From: Methylophilus aquaticus
GTDB lineage: Bacteria > Pseudomonadota > Gammaproteobacteria > Burkholderiales > Methylophilaceae
DNA length: 64,000 nt
NCBI RefSeq assembly: GCF_030769565.1
Contig: NZ_JAVCAP010000014.1
Span: forward strand, 1 to 64,000
Direction of reading: 5' to 3'
Shown here: positions 30,701-39,617 of the stretch, piece by piece
Position numbering within the stretch: the first letter of the stretch is position 1
Layout: each line of letters opens with the position of its first letter
The notes under the pieces: generated by a model
Database searches by the model: none
Told to the model about the DNA's origin: nothing
Seen by the model: only the letters and a program-made list of their open reading frames with translations
Made by a program: the position numbers and the translations under genes

Positions 30701-31600
30701 TTATTTCTGGCTATCTTTCTCTGATGACGGCTCAGCAGTTGCTGCGTCAGCGAGGTAAGGCTTTTTTTGCAAGGCGTAGCGCCTTTGCTTGTAGCGATCA
30801 TATTGCCAGAGATACTGGTCAGGGCACCTGGCGATTTGCTGCTCGACTGCTTTGTTCAATAATGCGGGTGTTGAAATATCACTGATTTCGCTGAGATGAA
30901 TGGCATAGCCAGCCCCGTCCGGCAGGCGCTCGCCAAATGCCATGATAATGGTGGCGTCTGATTTCTGGGCTAGTTTGCTGGCCAGTCCCATTGTGTAGGC
31001 CTGTTTACCAAAAAATGGCGCCCATTCGCCTTCACCGCGCTTGGGGATTTGATCAGGCAAAATGCCAATCGCTTGACCGGCTTTTAAAGCCTGTAGCAGT
31101 TTTTTAACTCCGGCAGCGTTTGCCGGGGCCATCGTCACCTGTTCTTTTTGACGGCCACTGATGATCATGTTTTTTAAGATGCGCAGTTTTGGTGGCCGAT
31201 ATAGCACGGTAATTGGCTGATGCATTCCGTAATAAATCGATGTGATTTCAAAGCAACCCAGGTGCGGTGTCAGGAAGATAATGCCTTTCCCGTTTTTCTG
31301 CACATCCTCCACTAATTGCCAGCCATGTACTTCTTTCACCAGTGGCACGAGTTTGGCAGCCGGTTGTCCCCAGATAAAAAAGGTTTCTATCAGCGCTTTG
31401 CCAGCCGACATGCGGCTGGCTTTCATCAAGTGTCGCGCATGGCTTGTATCAGCAGTCAGGCCACTTTGCAGGATGTTGTTGAGTGCAGTCCGGTTACCCT
31501 TGCGGTCGACGAGGTAAGCGCCATATCCCAGAGCTGCGCCAAAATAATGTATCCACTTTAATGGCAGGCAGGCCAGTGCTTTACATAAAAAACCTAGCAT
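30701..31600 (-). CDS. Lipid A biosynthesis acyltransferase-like protein (LpxL/HtrB family)
   Basis: Probably adds a secondary acyl chain to lipid A, or acts on a related lipid, at the inner membrane. The 299-residue protein has an N-terminal hydrophobic anchor, the HX4E catalytic motif in TPHLGCFEI, and IGILPDQIPKRGEGEWAPFFG, the usual second block. The C-terminal 20 residues are charged and unusual. The family is often annotated as lysophospholipid acyltransferase; proximity to LPS core genes favours lipid A. A short palindrome ATAAGCGCTTAT (31640-31651) lies in the gap to the divergent kinase gene. Confidence 0.82.
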   Translation of the reverse strand: MLGFLCKALACLPLKWIHYFGAALGYGAYLVDRKGNRTALNNILQSGLTADTSHARHLMKASRMSAGKALIETFFIWGQPAAKLVPLVKEVHGWQLVEDVQKNGKGIIFLTPHLGCFEITSIYYGMHQPITVLYRPPKLRILKNMIISGRQKEQVTMAPANAAGVKKLLQALKAGQAIGILPDQIPKRGEGEWAPFFGKQAYTMGLASKLAQKSDATIIMAFGERLPDGAGYAIHLSEISDISTPALLNKAVEQQIARCPDQYLWQYDRYKQRRYALQKKPYLADAATAEPSSEKDSQK

Positions 31601-31639
31601 GGGCTAAAACTTAATAAAGTCATTCTGTTAAAATTCGGC

Positions 31640-31651
31640 ATAAGCGCTTAT
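31640..31651. repeat. 12-bp palindrome between divergent LPS genes
   Basis: ATAAGCGCTTAT is a perfect palindrome in the 94-base gap between the divergent acyltransferase and kinase genes, a natural place for a shared operator. Chance is not excluded. Confidence 0.3.
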
Positions 31652-31694
31652 CTTAACAAAATGTAGTTTAAAACTGCGGGTTGCCGGATTTATT

Positions 31695-32465
31695 TTGAAA
31701 CAAACCTTACCTCAATATATTGACCCTGCTTTTATGGCGCCGCTGGCGCAACATGGCCTGGACGACTTTGACGCCCTCTGGGCGCGTGACATTGCATGGT
31801 TTGAACCACCCAATCAACGCCGCGGTGGCTGGAGCGGCGTGGGCCGCCTGGTATTAAATGTCTCATCAGCACAGCCATTGATTCTGTTTGTAAAAAAACA
31901 GGAGAACCATGGCCGTCGTAGCTGGCGCCATCCTTTTTCCGGTGAGCCTACATTCAAGCGAGAGTTCTTGCGCTTGCAAACGCTTGCAGCCGCTGGCTTA
32001 CAGGCACCACGTGTCGTTGTTTATGCTGAGTCATCAGCCTCAGGTCAGCAACGTGCAATGCTGGTGACCGAAAACTTGACCGATTTTTGTGATGTTGAGC
32101 GTTTGCTGCCTGAGTGGACGCAATGGCCGCATGCCGAAAAATTACAGACACTACGTCGCGTAGCTGAGCAAGTGCGCCATTTTCATGATTTGGGGCTGGT
32201 GCATCGTGCGCTTTATCCAAAACACCTGTTTCTGCGTGGTCGAGGTGCGCAGGCCGAGCTTGCATTCATCGACTTGGAAAAGGCCAGGCATCAACCTGGA
32301 CTGACCAGTCGCATGCTGTTTGATTTGTCAGCATTGCAACGGCATACACCGGTGCTGAGTCGTGCGCATCGGCTACTATTTTTCAAATATTATCTGGGTG
32401 TCAAACAGTTATCCAGATTTGACCGTTGGTGCCTGATGCGTATCATACGTCGCAGTCAGCGCTAG
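31695..32465 (+). CDS. InaA-like lipopolysaccharide kinase family protein
   Basis: A 256-residue protein of the LPS-kinase/InaA family: RSWRHPFSGEPTFKREF near residue 75-95, then VHRALYPKHLFLRG and FIDLEKAR. In WaaP-type kinases the catalytic loop has HRD; here the third position is alanine (A172), so the usual catalytic base is missing in this copy, while the metal aspartate of FIDLEK is kept. It may be a weak kinase, use another residue, or be a non-catalytic relative. First gene of a rightward LPS set; start taken as TTG at 31695. Confidence 0.75.
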   Translation: MKQTLPQYIDPAFMAPLAQHGLDDFDALWARDIAWFEPPNQRRGGWSGVGRLVLNVSSAQPLILFVKKQENHGRRSWRHPFSGEPTFKREFLRLQTLAAAGLQAPRVVVYAESSASGQQRAMLVTENLTDFCDVERLLPEWTQWPHAEKLQTLRRVAEQVRHFHDLGLVHRALYPKHLFLRGRGAQAELAFIDLEKARHQPGLTSRMLFDLSALQRHTPVLSRAHRLLFFKYYLGVKQLSRFDRWCLMRIIRRSQR

Positions 32466-32501
32466 GTAAAAGGTGACTGGAATGGTTTTGAAAGGACTGT
32501 T

Positions 32502-33320
32502 GTGAGCCAATCATATACATCACCCCCCCGATTTAGCATCGGGCTGGTTAATTATAAAACACTGGATTTAACCAAGGTCTGCCTGACCCTGTTAAAACAG
32601 CATCTGGACAGTGGTGCACTGGCCGCTGACAGGGTGGATATTTGGGTAGTCGACAATGATTCTCAGGATGAAAGTACGGCATATTTACGCACTCTGGACT
32701 GGATTCACCTGATCGAGCGGTCTTCTCCTGGCAAGGAGCAAGGGTTTGCCGCCCATGGTGAAGGCCTCGACCTGATCCTCACTGCGATCGATACGGATTA
32801 TCTGTTTCTGATGCATACAGATACATTTATCTATGATCCTGCGATTTTTGACAGGTGTCTGCAGCGGATGCAATCCCGGCAGAATGTGGTGGCCATCGGC
32901 TGTCTGCACCAGTTAAATCGTGGACACTTTCGCCTTGCATGGCGCACATTCACCGGTTTCCTGAAATATTACACTCGCCGGTTGAAATCGGTACTCGGGC
33001 TACCGACCCGCCCGCCCAAGCCCTATATAGAGCCCTATATTAAAAGCTTTTTTGCCCTGTGGAACACTGCCTGCATCAAACAGCATGGTTACCGATTCTA
33101 TATGGCGCAGCAGATTCCCGGCTATGTGTTGCAGGATAAGCTTTCTGCTGATGGCTATGTGATCGAGCGGATTGCGCCAGCCAGACTGTTTCGCTATCTG
33201 GACCATGTGGAAGCTGGTACTGTCGGGCTTGTAAGCGGATATAACGGAAAAAATCGTCGATTGTTACGCAAACAGACTTTGCTGCAACAGTTACATATAC
33301 AACAACAAGAGAAATCATAA
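32502..33320 (+). CDS. Glycosyltransferase, family 2 type
   Basis: A 272-residue glycosyltransferase with the GT-A fold entry FSIGLVNYKTLD, VDIWVVDNDSQDES and the DxD-like FLMHTDTF. The acceptor is unknown; the neighbours indicate LPS core. GTG at 32502 with AAAGGA upstream is the start. Its stop overlaps the ATG of the next gene (TAATG). Confidence 0.78.
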   Translation: MSQSYTSPPRFSIGLVNYKTLDLTKVCLTLLKQHLDSGALAADRVDIWVVDNDSQDESTAYLRTLDWIHLIERSSPGKEQGFAAHGEGLDLILTAIDTDYLFLMHTDTFIYDPAIFDRCLQRMQSRQNVVAIGCLHQLNRGHFRLAWRTFTGFLKYYTRRLKSVLGLPTRPPKPYIEPYIKSFFALWNTACIKQHGYRFYMAQQIPGYVLQDKLSADGYVIERIAPARLFRYLDHVEAGTVGLVSGYNGKNRRLLRKQTLLQQLHIQQQEKS

Positions 33321-34195
33321 TGAATCAGCTTACTGATGGTTTGCTGCCGATTGTAATGGCAGACGGCTTTACACTGGATAGCCGCCTGGCCAGGGAAATA
33401 GGGACGTTGCTGGCAGAAGACTATGCACAGGCACATCCTTTTGCACACGCAGTGATTGACGGAATTTTTCCGACTGCGGTGACCAGGGCGTTACTGGCAC
33501 ATTTTCCAGCCGACCCCAAGGCGCACGATAAAGTGTATGAAAAAGGCTACGGAGGCACGCATAAACGCCAGATTTCGCCTGATGACTGTGATGCCACGTT
33601 GCGCGCTGCATTTGCTTTGTTTAATTCTGCCCCCATGTTGCAATTTATCGAGGCATTGACAGGCTTTAAGGGTTTGCTGCCTGACCCTTATTTTGGCGGA
33701 GGTGGTTTGCACGAAACCTCCCGTGGCGGCTTGCTGGGTATTCATGCAGACTTTCAGGTCAATGAAGGGTTGCAGCTCTACCGTCGTGTCAATATGCTGG
33801 TGTATTTGAACGAGGACTGGTTGCCGGAGTACGGTGGTAACCTGGAGTTGTGGGACAGGCAGATGCAGGCCAGACAGGTCAGCGTGGCGCCACTGTTTAA
33901 TCGCTGTGTGATTTTTAATACGGATGCTGACAGTTTTCATGGGCACCCGGATCCGCTGACGACCCCGGAAGGCATTACCCGTAAATCGATTGCCCTGTAT
34001 TACTATCAGGCACTGCCTATTCCCAATGAGACGGGAGATTCACGGCATACCCTGTATGTGGCGCGTCCTGAAGATGACGCAGTGACCAAGGCGCAAGTGA
34101 AAAAAATGATGAAAAAACGTAACAGGCGGGCGCAAAAAATGTTTGGTGGCTCAAGTAGCGTCTTGCAAAGACTCAGGCAATGGTGGCACGGTTGA
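33320..34195 (+). CDS. 2-oxoglutarate/Fe(II) oxygenase, prolyl-4-hydroxylase-like
   Basis: A 291-residue enzyme with the facial triad H142xD144...H207 (GIHADF and SFHGHP) and the 2-oxoglutarate-binding arginine R221 in ITRKSIALYYY. It therefore probably hydroxylates a substrate using molecular oxygen. The target could be a sugar, lipid or protein; since it lies translationally coupled between a glycosyltransferase and a tandem kinase, an LPS component is plausible but unproven. Lysine/arginine-rich C-terminus (KKMMKKRNRRAQ). Confidence 0.82.
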   Translation: MNQLTDGLLPIVMADGFTLDSRLAREIGTLLAEDYAQAHPFAHAVIDGIFPTAVTRALLAHFPADPKAHDKVYEKGYGGTHKRQISPDDCDATLRAAFALFNSAPMLQFIEALTGFKGLLPDPYFGGGGLHETSRGGLLGIHADFQVNEGLQLYRRVNMLVYLNEDWLPEYGGNLELWDRQMQARQVSVAPLFNRCVIFNTDADSFHGHPDPLTTPEGITRKSIALYYYQALPIPNETGDSRHTLYVARPEDDAVTKAQVKKMMKKRNRRAQKMFGGSSSVLQRLRQWWHG

Positions 34196-35670
34196 ACGAT
34201 GTCATCAGCAATCTGCTGGCACAGCCTTTGCCGCTACTTGCATGTCCGGTAGTCAATGCACATACCTTGTCGATCAGTCTGGCGGATGGCAGCCAGTTGC
34301 AGCAACTGACTGCTTATCGTGTGTTGCCGGCGCGGCGTTGGGTATTCAGTGCTGACTGGCAAGGGCAAAAAGTGTTTGCCAAGGTTTTTCTGGGTCAGCA
34401 GGCTGACAAATACGCAGCGCGTGATGCCCAGGGTGCGCGCCAGATGCTGCAGGCCGGCTTGAAAACCCCTGCCTTGTTATGGCAGGGTCTGACGGCGGCC
34501 GGTGATGCGCAGGTGCTGCTGTATGCGGCAGTTGAGAGGGCGGAGAGCGCGGATGCGCGTTATGCTAACGCGTCAGAACAAGAACGATTGACGCTGTTGA
34601 CGCATCTTGTCGTAACCCTTGCCAGCCAGCATGCAGCGGGTTTGATGCAAACGGATTTACATCTCAAAAACTTTTTGCTTGCAGAGGGCGTGGTGTGGTC
34701 TATCGATGGCGATGGCATCAAGGAAAAACTGCTTTCAGCGCGTCAGGCACACAAGCAGCTGGCTGAGCTGCTGTCCAAAATTTCCGTACTTGATCAACAC
34801 ACCTTTAGCGAGACCTTGTTACAGACTTATTTGCTAGCGCGTCAGTGGCCACAAACCCTCTCTTCAGAGGTTTTGTTAACGTGGGCCAAACGCTTTAAAA
34901 GGGCTGAAGTCAATGCGTATGTGCAGCACAAAATATTCAGGAATTGCAGTGATATCGAGTGGCTGCAAACTTCGCTTGCTGCGCAAGCCGTCAGTCGCGC
35001 AGGCGGCCTGCATGCCACCGACCTGCCTGCACTCGAGGTCGCCATGCATGGCGGTCAACCCTTGAAAATGGGCAATACCTGCACTGTCATGCATACACAG
35101 CTGCAAGACCGGCAAGTGGTGATCAAACGGTACAACATCAAAAATGGCTGGCATGCCTTGAGCCGTGCATGGCGACCCAGTCGTGCAGCAGCCTCATGGT
35201 CAAACGCGCACCGGCTGCAATATCATGGCATTGCTACGCCGCAACCTTTGTTAATGCTGGAGACGCGCTGCTGGGGGATGCGTGGCTGCGCTTATTTCGT
35301 GGCGGCGTTCAGCCCATGGCCGGATGCACTGCTGTTTTTTAAGCAGGCCACAGACAAGCGTCTACGGGCCGAAGCAGTCAAGCAGTTAAGCCTGTTGTGC
35401 TACCAGCTTTATTTGTTGCGACTTTCGCATGGTGATATGAAAGCGACCAACTTACAAATCACGAATGGCGGTCAGGTGGTTGTGATGGATCTGGACAGTA
35501 TGCGCCAGCATCATTGTGCGCAAACTGCCTTGCGCGCGCATGTCAAGGACTTGCGTCGGCTGCTGCAAAATTGGAAAGATGATACTTCACTGTATAATGC
35601 ACTGGTGAAAAGCTTGCGTGTGATATACAGCGATGTAGCACCGCTTAAGCTGGCAGGCATCTCCATTTAA
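34180..35670 (+). CDS. Fused double kinase-like protein of the LPS kinase type
   Basis: A 496-residue protein with two kinase-like units. Unit 1 (about 1-200) has the ATP lysine K68 in FAKVFLG, a catalytic loop QTDLHLKNFLL (D159) and the metal aspartate D176 in SIDGDGI. Unit 2 (about 280-480) has K316 in VVIKRYN, loop SHGDMKATNLQ (D419) and VMDLDSMR (D437). Both halves keep the key residues, so both may be active. Most LPS kinases (WaaP, WapG, WapQ) carry one domain. It overlaps the oxygenase gene by 16 bases and precedes a carbamoyltransferase, the latter two being reminiscent of the Pseudomonas core locus. Confidence 0.72.
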   Translation: MVARLNDVISNLLAQPLPLLACPVVNAHTLSISLADGSQLQQLTAYRVLPARRWVFSADWQGQKVFAKVFLGQQADKYAARDAQGARQMLQAGLKTPALLWQGLTAAGDAQVLLYAAVERAESADARYANASEQERLTLLTHLVVTLASQHAAGLMQTDLHLKNFLLAEGVVWSIDGDGIKEKLLSARQAHKQLAELLSKISVLDQHTFSETLLQTYLLARQWPQTLSSEVLLTWAKRFKRAEVNAYVQHKIFRNCSDIEWLQTSLAAQAVSRAGGLHATDLPALEVAMHGGQPLKMGNTCTVMHTQLQDRQVVIKRYNIKNGWHALSRAWRPSRAAASWSNAHRLQYHGIATPQPLLMLETRCWGMRGCAYFVAAFSPWPDALLFFKQATDKRLRAEAVKQLSLLCYQLYLLRLSHGDMKATNLQITNGGQVVVMDLDSMRQHHCAQTALRAHVKDLRRLLQNWKDDTSLYNALVKSLRVIYSDVAPLKLAGISI

Positions 35671-35689
35671 TTATTGAACGAGTCTTTGC

Positions 35690-37408
35690 ATGATTGTTTT
35701 AGGTATATCCGGCGCCTTGGGGCACGATGCCTCCGCCGCCATTCTGGTGGATGGCAAAATTGTAGCTGCAGCGGAAGAAGAGCGCTTTATCCGTGATAAG
35801 CACGCTAAAAATCACTGGCCCTACGAAGCGGCCAAATTTTGTCTGCGTCAAGCCGGTATCCAGCCAGACCAGGTGGATATTGTCGCCTTTCCGTATGGTG
35901 AAATCCCGCTGACCTCTGCTGCGCGCTGGCATTACGCCAAGCGCTACTGGTACGCGCCAGACCGTGCGCTGGATGCCATTTTTAATGGTAATCGCCGCTT
36001 TCGGCGTAACCGCGATAAGTCCTTAAAGCTGATGGAAGACATGGGCCTGAAAAATGCCCGCTATGTGCCGGTGGAGCATCATCTGGCCCACGCCTCCAGT
36101 GCTTATCACCTGAGTGGCTTTAAAGAGAAAACTGCGATTGTGGGTATCGATGGTAAAGGGGAATACGCCACGACCTTTTTTGGCTATGGCGAAAATGGCA
36201 AAATTCATAAAATTAAAGAATTTTATGATCCTGATTCCCTGGGTGGTTTATACGGTGCCATTACAGAATATCTTGGCTTTGAAATGCTCGATGGCGAGTT
36301 CAAGGTCATGGGCATGGCGCCTTATGGTGATCCAAGCAAGTATGATTTAAGCCGTTTGGCAAAGTTTGAAAATGGGCAACTGATCGTCAATACCGAGTAT
36401 GTCAACGTGGTCGGTTTGCGTCGCTATAAAGAAAATGGCAAGGGCTTTTATTTCACGCCAAAATTGATTGAATGGCTGGGTCCAAAGCGCGCTGGCGATG
36501 AAATTGACGACCCATACATACATTATGCGGCCAGTGTGCAAAAGCTGCTTGAAGACCTCGCGCTGCAAATGATTGAGTATTATCTGGGTGATATTGTTCG
36601 TGAAACCGGCAAAATCGTGATGGCGGGGGGCGTGGCGCTTAATGTCAAGCTTAACCAGCGTATTATCGCACTGCCGCATGTCAATGAACTGTTTGTGCAG
36701 CCTGCTTCAGGCGATAACGGCACCAGTTTGGGGGCGGCTACTTATGCGGCGCATCTGGCAGGTGAAACCATTCATAAAATGGAACACGCTTATCTGGGCC
36801 CTGCTTACAGCAACGAAGAGTGTATGGCTGCCTGTGAGGCGCATCCGTCCAAGCCCAAATTTACGCGTGTTGAAGATGGGCCGAAAAAGGCAGCGGAGTT
36901 GCTGGCGGCGGGTAATCCACTGGCCTGGTTTCAGGGACGTATGGAGTTTGGCCCGCGTGCACTGGGCTGTCGCAGCATTTTAGGCGACCCAAGCTTTCCG
37001 GGTGTGGCAGACCGGATCAATGCGCAAATCAAATATCGGGAGCGCTGGCGCCCATTCTGTCCAAGCATGCTCGATCGTGTGGCGGTCGATATTTTGCAAA
37101 CCGAGCATCCTGCGCCTTATATGACTTTTACCTTTGATGTGGCCGAACATTGGAAATCACGCATCCCTGAAGTTGTGCACGAAGATGGCACTGCACGTGC
37201 GCAAGTGGTAACCAAGGCAACCAATCCGCGCTATTACGCTTTGATTGAACATTTGGAAGCACTGCGCGGGAATGGCGTGGTGCTGAATACTTCACTCAAT
37301 CGCCGCGGCGAACCTATGATCTGTAGCCCAGCTGACGCCTTGGATATGTTTTATGGTTGCGATCTCGAATATTTGATGCTGGAAGATATTTTAGTGACCA
37401 AAATATAG
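35690..37408 (+). CDS. NodU/CmcH-type carbamoyltransferase, probably for LPS core
   Basis: Transfers a carbamoyl group from carbamoyl phosphate (via carbamoyl-adenylate) to a hydroxyl. The 572-residue protein has the Kae1-like N-terminal domain with GISGALGHDASAAI, the metal-binding HHLAHASSAY, and DGKGEYATTFFG, and the YrdC-like C-terminal domain with GPRALGCRSILGDP and VVLNTSLNRRGEP. In Pseudomonas a homologous gene lies among waaP/wapG/wapP/wapQ and modifies an inner-core heptose; the same neighbours here argue for that role. Carbamoyl phosphate would come from carAB (60354-64000). Confidence 0.85.
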   Translation: MIVLGISGALGHDASAAILVDGKIVAAAEEERFIRDKHAKNHWPYEAAKFCLRQAGIQPDQVDIVAFPYGEIPLTSAARWHYAKRYWYAPDRALDAIFNGNRRFRRNRDKSLKLMEDMGLKNARYVPVEHHLAHASSAYHLSGFKEKTAIVGIDGKGEYATTFFGYGENGKIHKIKEFYDPDSLGGLYGAITEYLGFEMLDGEFKVMGMAPYGDPSKYDLSRLAKFENGQLIVNTEYVNVVGLRRYKENGKGFYFTPKLIEWLGPKRAGDEIDDPYIHYAASVQKLLEDLALQMIEYYLGDIVRETGKIVMAGGVALNVKLNQRIIALPHVNELFVQPASGDNGTSLGAATYAAHLAGETIHKMEHAYLGPAYSNEECMAACEAHPSKPKFTRVEDGPKKAAELLAAGNPLAWFQGRMEFGPRALGCRSILGDPSFPGVADRINAQIKYRERWRPFCPSMLDRVAVDILQTEHPAPYMTFTFDVAEHWKSRIPEVVHEDGTARAQVVTKATNPRYYALIEHLEALRGNGVVLNTSLNRRGEPMICSPADALDMFYGCDLEYLMLEDILVTKI

Positions 37409-37460
37409 AGTTTAAAACAGTATAGATTGTTTTAACTGTTTGAATAATATTGAAAAACTC
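37408..37460. repeat. Nested inverted repeats after the carbamoyltransferase gene
   Basis: AAACAGT (37415-37421) pairs with ACTGTTT (37435-37441), inside an outer pair GAGTTT (37408-37413) and AAACTC (37455-37460). AT-rich with no T run; at best a weak terminator. The rest of the 241-base gap to edd (37461-37649) has no gene and probably carries the edd promoter. Confidence 0.35.
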
Positions 37461-37649
37461 TGATTGATGGTATTTTGGTTTGACGGAATAAGGCAGTTTA
37501 GCGATAATCATGATTCGGGAACGGGCTTGGATTCATACATCATATGCCCCAAAACTGTGGCAAATATCAAGGTTTGAACAGTTGGTCAGGGTGATTCCAT
37601 CACGTAGTTAAGAACCACGTATTCAAAAAATACAGTTGAGCGATAGTCA

Positions 37650-39464
37650 ATGAAACAATCTCACATTGAAGTAACAGAACGCATTATCGAGCGCAGTCGT
37701 CCGACGCGTTCAGCCTATCTGCATCGGATTGATGATTACCTGAATCGTGAAAAAGGGCCTGATCGTCTTGGCTGTGCCAATGTCGCGCACGCGTTTGCTG
37801 CGATGCCACAAAACGATAAGTTCAAGATCTATGCTGAAAAGCCGTCGCATATCGGGATTGTGACTGCGTATAACGAAATGCTTTCAGCACATCAACCCTA
37901 TGTCAATTATCCTGACATTATTCGAGACGAAGCGCGTAAGCAAGGTGCAACCGTACAGGTGGCAGGCGGCGTTCCTGCCATGTGTGATGGTATTACGCAG
38001 GGTGAGCCTGGCATGGAGTTGAGCCTGTTTAGTCGCGATACTATTGCCATGAGTACAGCGATTGCCCTGTCTCACGATGTATTTGATGCAGCCTTGTTGT
38101 TAGGTGTGTGCGACAAAATTGTCCCTGGTCTGTTAATCGGTGCCTTGCATTTTGGCCATTTGCCTTGCGTGTTTGTACCCGCTGGTCCGATGAGCACAGG
38201 TATCGACAATACCTCAAAATCTAAAGTGCGCGAAAAATATGCACAGGGCTTGTGTGACCGCGATGAGCTGCTGGCCAGCGAATCTGCTGCTTACCATGGT
38301 GCCGGGACCTGTACTTTCTATGGCACCGCCAACAGTAACCAGATGTTGCTTGAAGCGATGGGGTTGCATGTGCCGGGTGCCGCATTCATTCATCCACACG
38401 ATGGCATGCGTGAAGACCTTACCCGTGCCGCAGTACGTCTGGTACTGCAAAATACCAAGAAAGAGAAATTTGTACCGATTGGCCGTTTGGTTGATGAACA
38501 TGTGATTGTCAATGCCATGGTGGCTTTGCTGGCCACTGGCGGTTCTACCAACCACCTGATTCACTGGGTTGCCGTGGCACGCGCTGCCGGCATTATCATT
38601 GACTGGACAGATTTCCATTATCTGGCTAAATCCACTCCTTTGCTGGCCAGTGTGTATCCGAACGGTAAAGCCGATGTGAATGAGTTTCAGGATGCGGGCG
38701 GGCCCGGTTTTGTGATTCGCGAGCTGATTGAAGGTGGCTACATGTATCCGGACGTATTCACGGTGAGTGGCGGCGGCATGCATGATTATGGCAAGAAGCC
38801 TGAGAAGCAGGGGGATACACTCGTGTGGACAGACTATCCGGCCGAGAGCGGCGATGAAACCATCGTGCGTACTGCAGCCCATCCGTTTAACGAGTCTGGT
38901 GGTTTGCGTCTGCTCAAGGGTAATCTGGGGCGAAGCGTGATCAAGATTTCTGCTGTGCCTGAAGATCGTCACATTATTGAAGCCCCTGCCATTGTATTTG
39001 ATGCACAGGAAGAGTTGCTGGCGGCATTTGATCGCGGCGAACTGGAAAAAGATTTTATCGCAGTAGTGCGTTTCCAGGGCCCCAAAGCCAATGGCATGCC
39101 TGAGTTACATAAATTGACGCCACCATTGGCAGTGTTACAAAACAAAGGTTTCCGTGTAGCGATTGTGACGGATGGCCGCATGAGTGGTGCATCAGGGAAA
39201 ATCCCGGCGGCCATTCACTTGAGTCCTGAAGCCAGTGCCGGTGGCGCCATTGCAAAAATTCGCAATGGTGACATCATCCGACTGAATGGTACGGTCGGCC
39301 AGTTGAATGTGCTGGTAGATGAAGATACCTGGGCCGAGCGTGAAGCAGAAGGCTTGAGCGACAGCAAACGTCATCACAATTCGCACGGCCTGGGCCGCGA
39401 ACTATTTGGCGGCATGCGCAGAAATGTGTTGTCTGCCGAAGAGGGCGCAGTCACCTGGTTGTAA
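37650..39464 (+). CDS. edd: 6-phosphogluconate dehydratase
   Basis: Dehydrates 6-phosphogluconate to KDPG. The 604-residue enzyme has the iron-sulfur cysteines typical of the IlvD/Edd family ([17 protein letters not shown] and [13 protein letters not shown]). With eda it makes the Entner-Doudoroff cleavage used by ribulose monophosphate methylotrophs to release pyruvate and glyceraldehyde 3-phosphate. Start at ATG 37650. The pair is inserted within the LPS core region and is separated from eda by a large inverted repeat. Confidence 0.97.
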   Translation: MKQSHIEVTERIIERSRPTRSAYLHRIDDYLNREKGPDRLGCANVAHAFAAMPQNDKFKIYAEKPSHIGIVTAYNEMLSAHQPYVNYPDIIRDEARKQGATVQVAGGVPAMCDGITQGEPGMELSLFSRDTIAMSTAIALSHDVFDAALLLGVCDKIVPGLLIGALHFGHLPCVFVPAGPMSTGIDNTSKSKVREKYAQGLCDRDELLASESAAYHGAGTCTFYGTANSNQMLLEAMGLHVPGAAFIHPHDGMREDLTRAAVRLVLQNTKKEKFVPIGRLVDEHVIVNAMVALLATGGSTNHLIHWVAVARAAGIIIDWTDFHYLAKSTPLLASVYPNGKADVNEFQDAGGPGFVIRELIEGGYMYPDVFTVSGGGMHDYGKKPEKQGDTLVWTDYPAESGDETIVRTAAHPFNESGGLRLLKGNLGRSVIKISAVPEDRHIIEAPAIVFDAQEELLAAFDRGELEKDFIAVVRFQGPKANGMPELHKLTPPLAVLQNKGFRVAIVTDGRMSGASGKIPAAIHLSPEASAGGAIAKIRNGDIIRLNGTVGQLNVLVDEDTWAEREAEGLSDSKRHHNSHGLGRELFGGMRRNVLSAEEGAVTWL

Positions 39465-39563
39465 ATGAACATTGCGTCGCAATACTTCGTTGCAGTTCGC
39501 TTGCCGTACTATTCGTACTGTCTGCGCTCCTGCGCCTAGCCTTGCTTGGCAATGTTCATTTAC
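39461..39563. repeat. Large inverted repeat spanning the edd stop codon and the edd-eda gap
   Basis: GTAAATGAACATTGC (39461-39475) and its exact complement GCAATGTTCATTTAC (39549-39563) flank a 73-base imperfectly symmetric centre that includes GTACTATTCGTAC. The edd TAA (39462-39464) is inside the left arm. It has the form of a small REP/MITE-like element or a long hairpin between two genes of one pathway. No open reading frame is inside. Confidence 0.6.
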
Positions 39564-39617
39564 ATGAAGCAAACGATTGAAAACATTTTTTTATTTATTA
39601 GGTAAATATTGCATACC

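Noticed and set aside
34143-35670. Toxin-antitoxin or defence system in the kinase/carbamoyltransferase stretch
   Set aside because: The kinases, carbamoyltransferase and oxygenase fit LPS core modification better, and no nuclease, toxin or phage-related gene is nearby.
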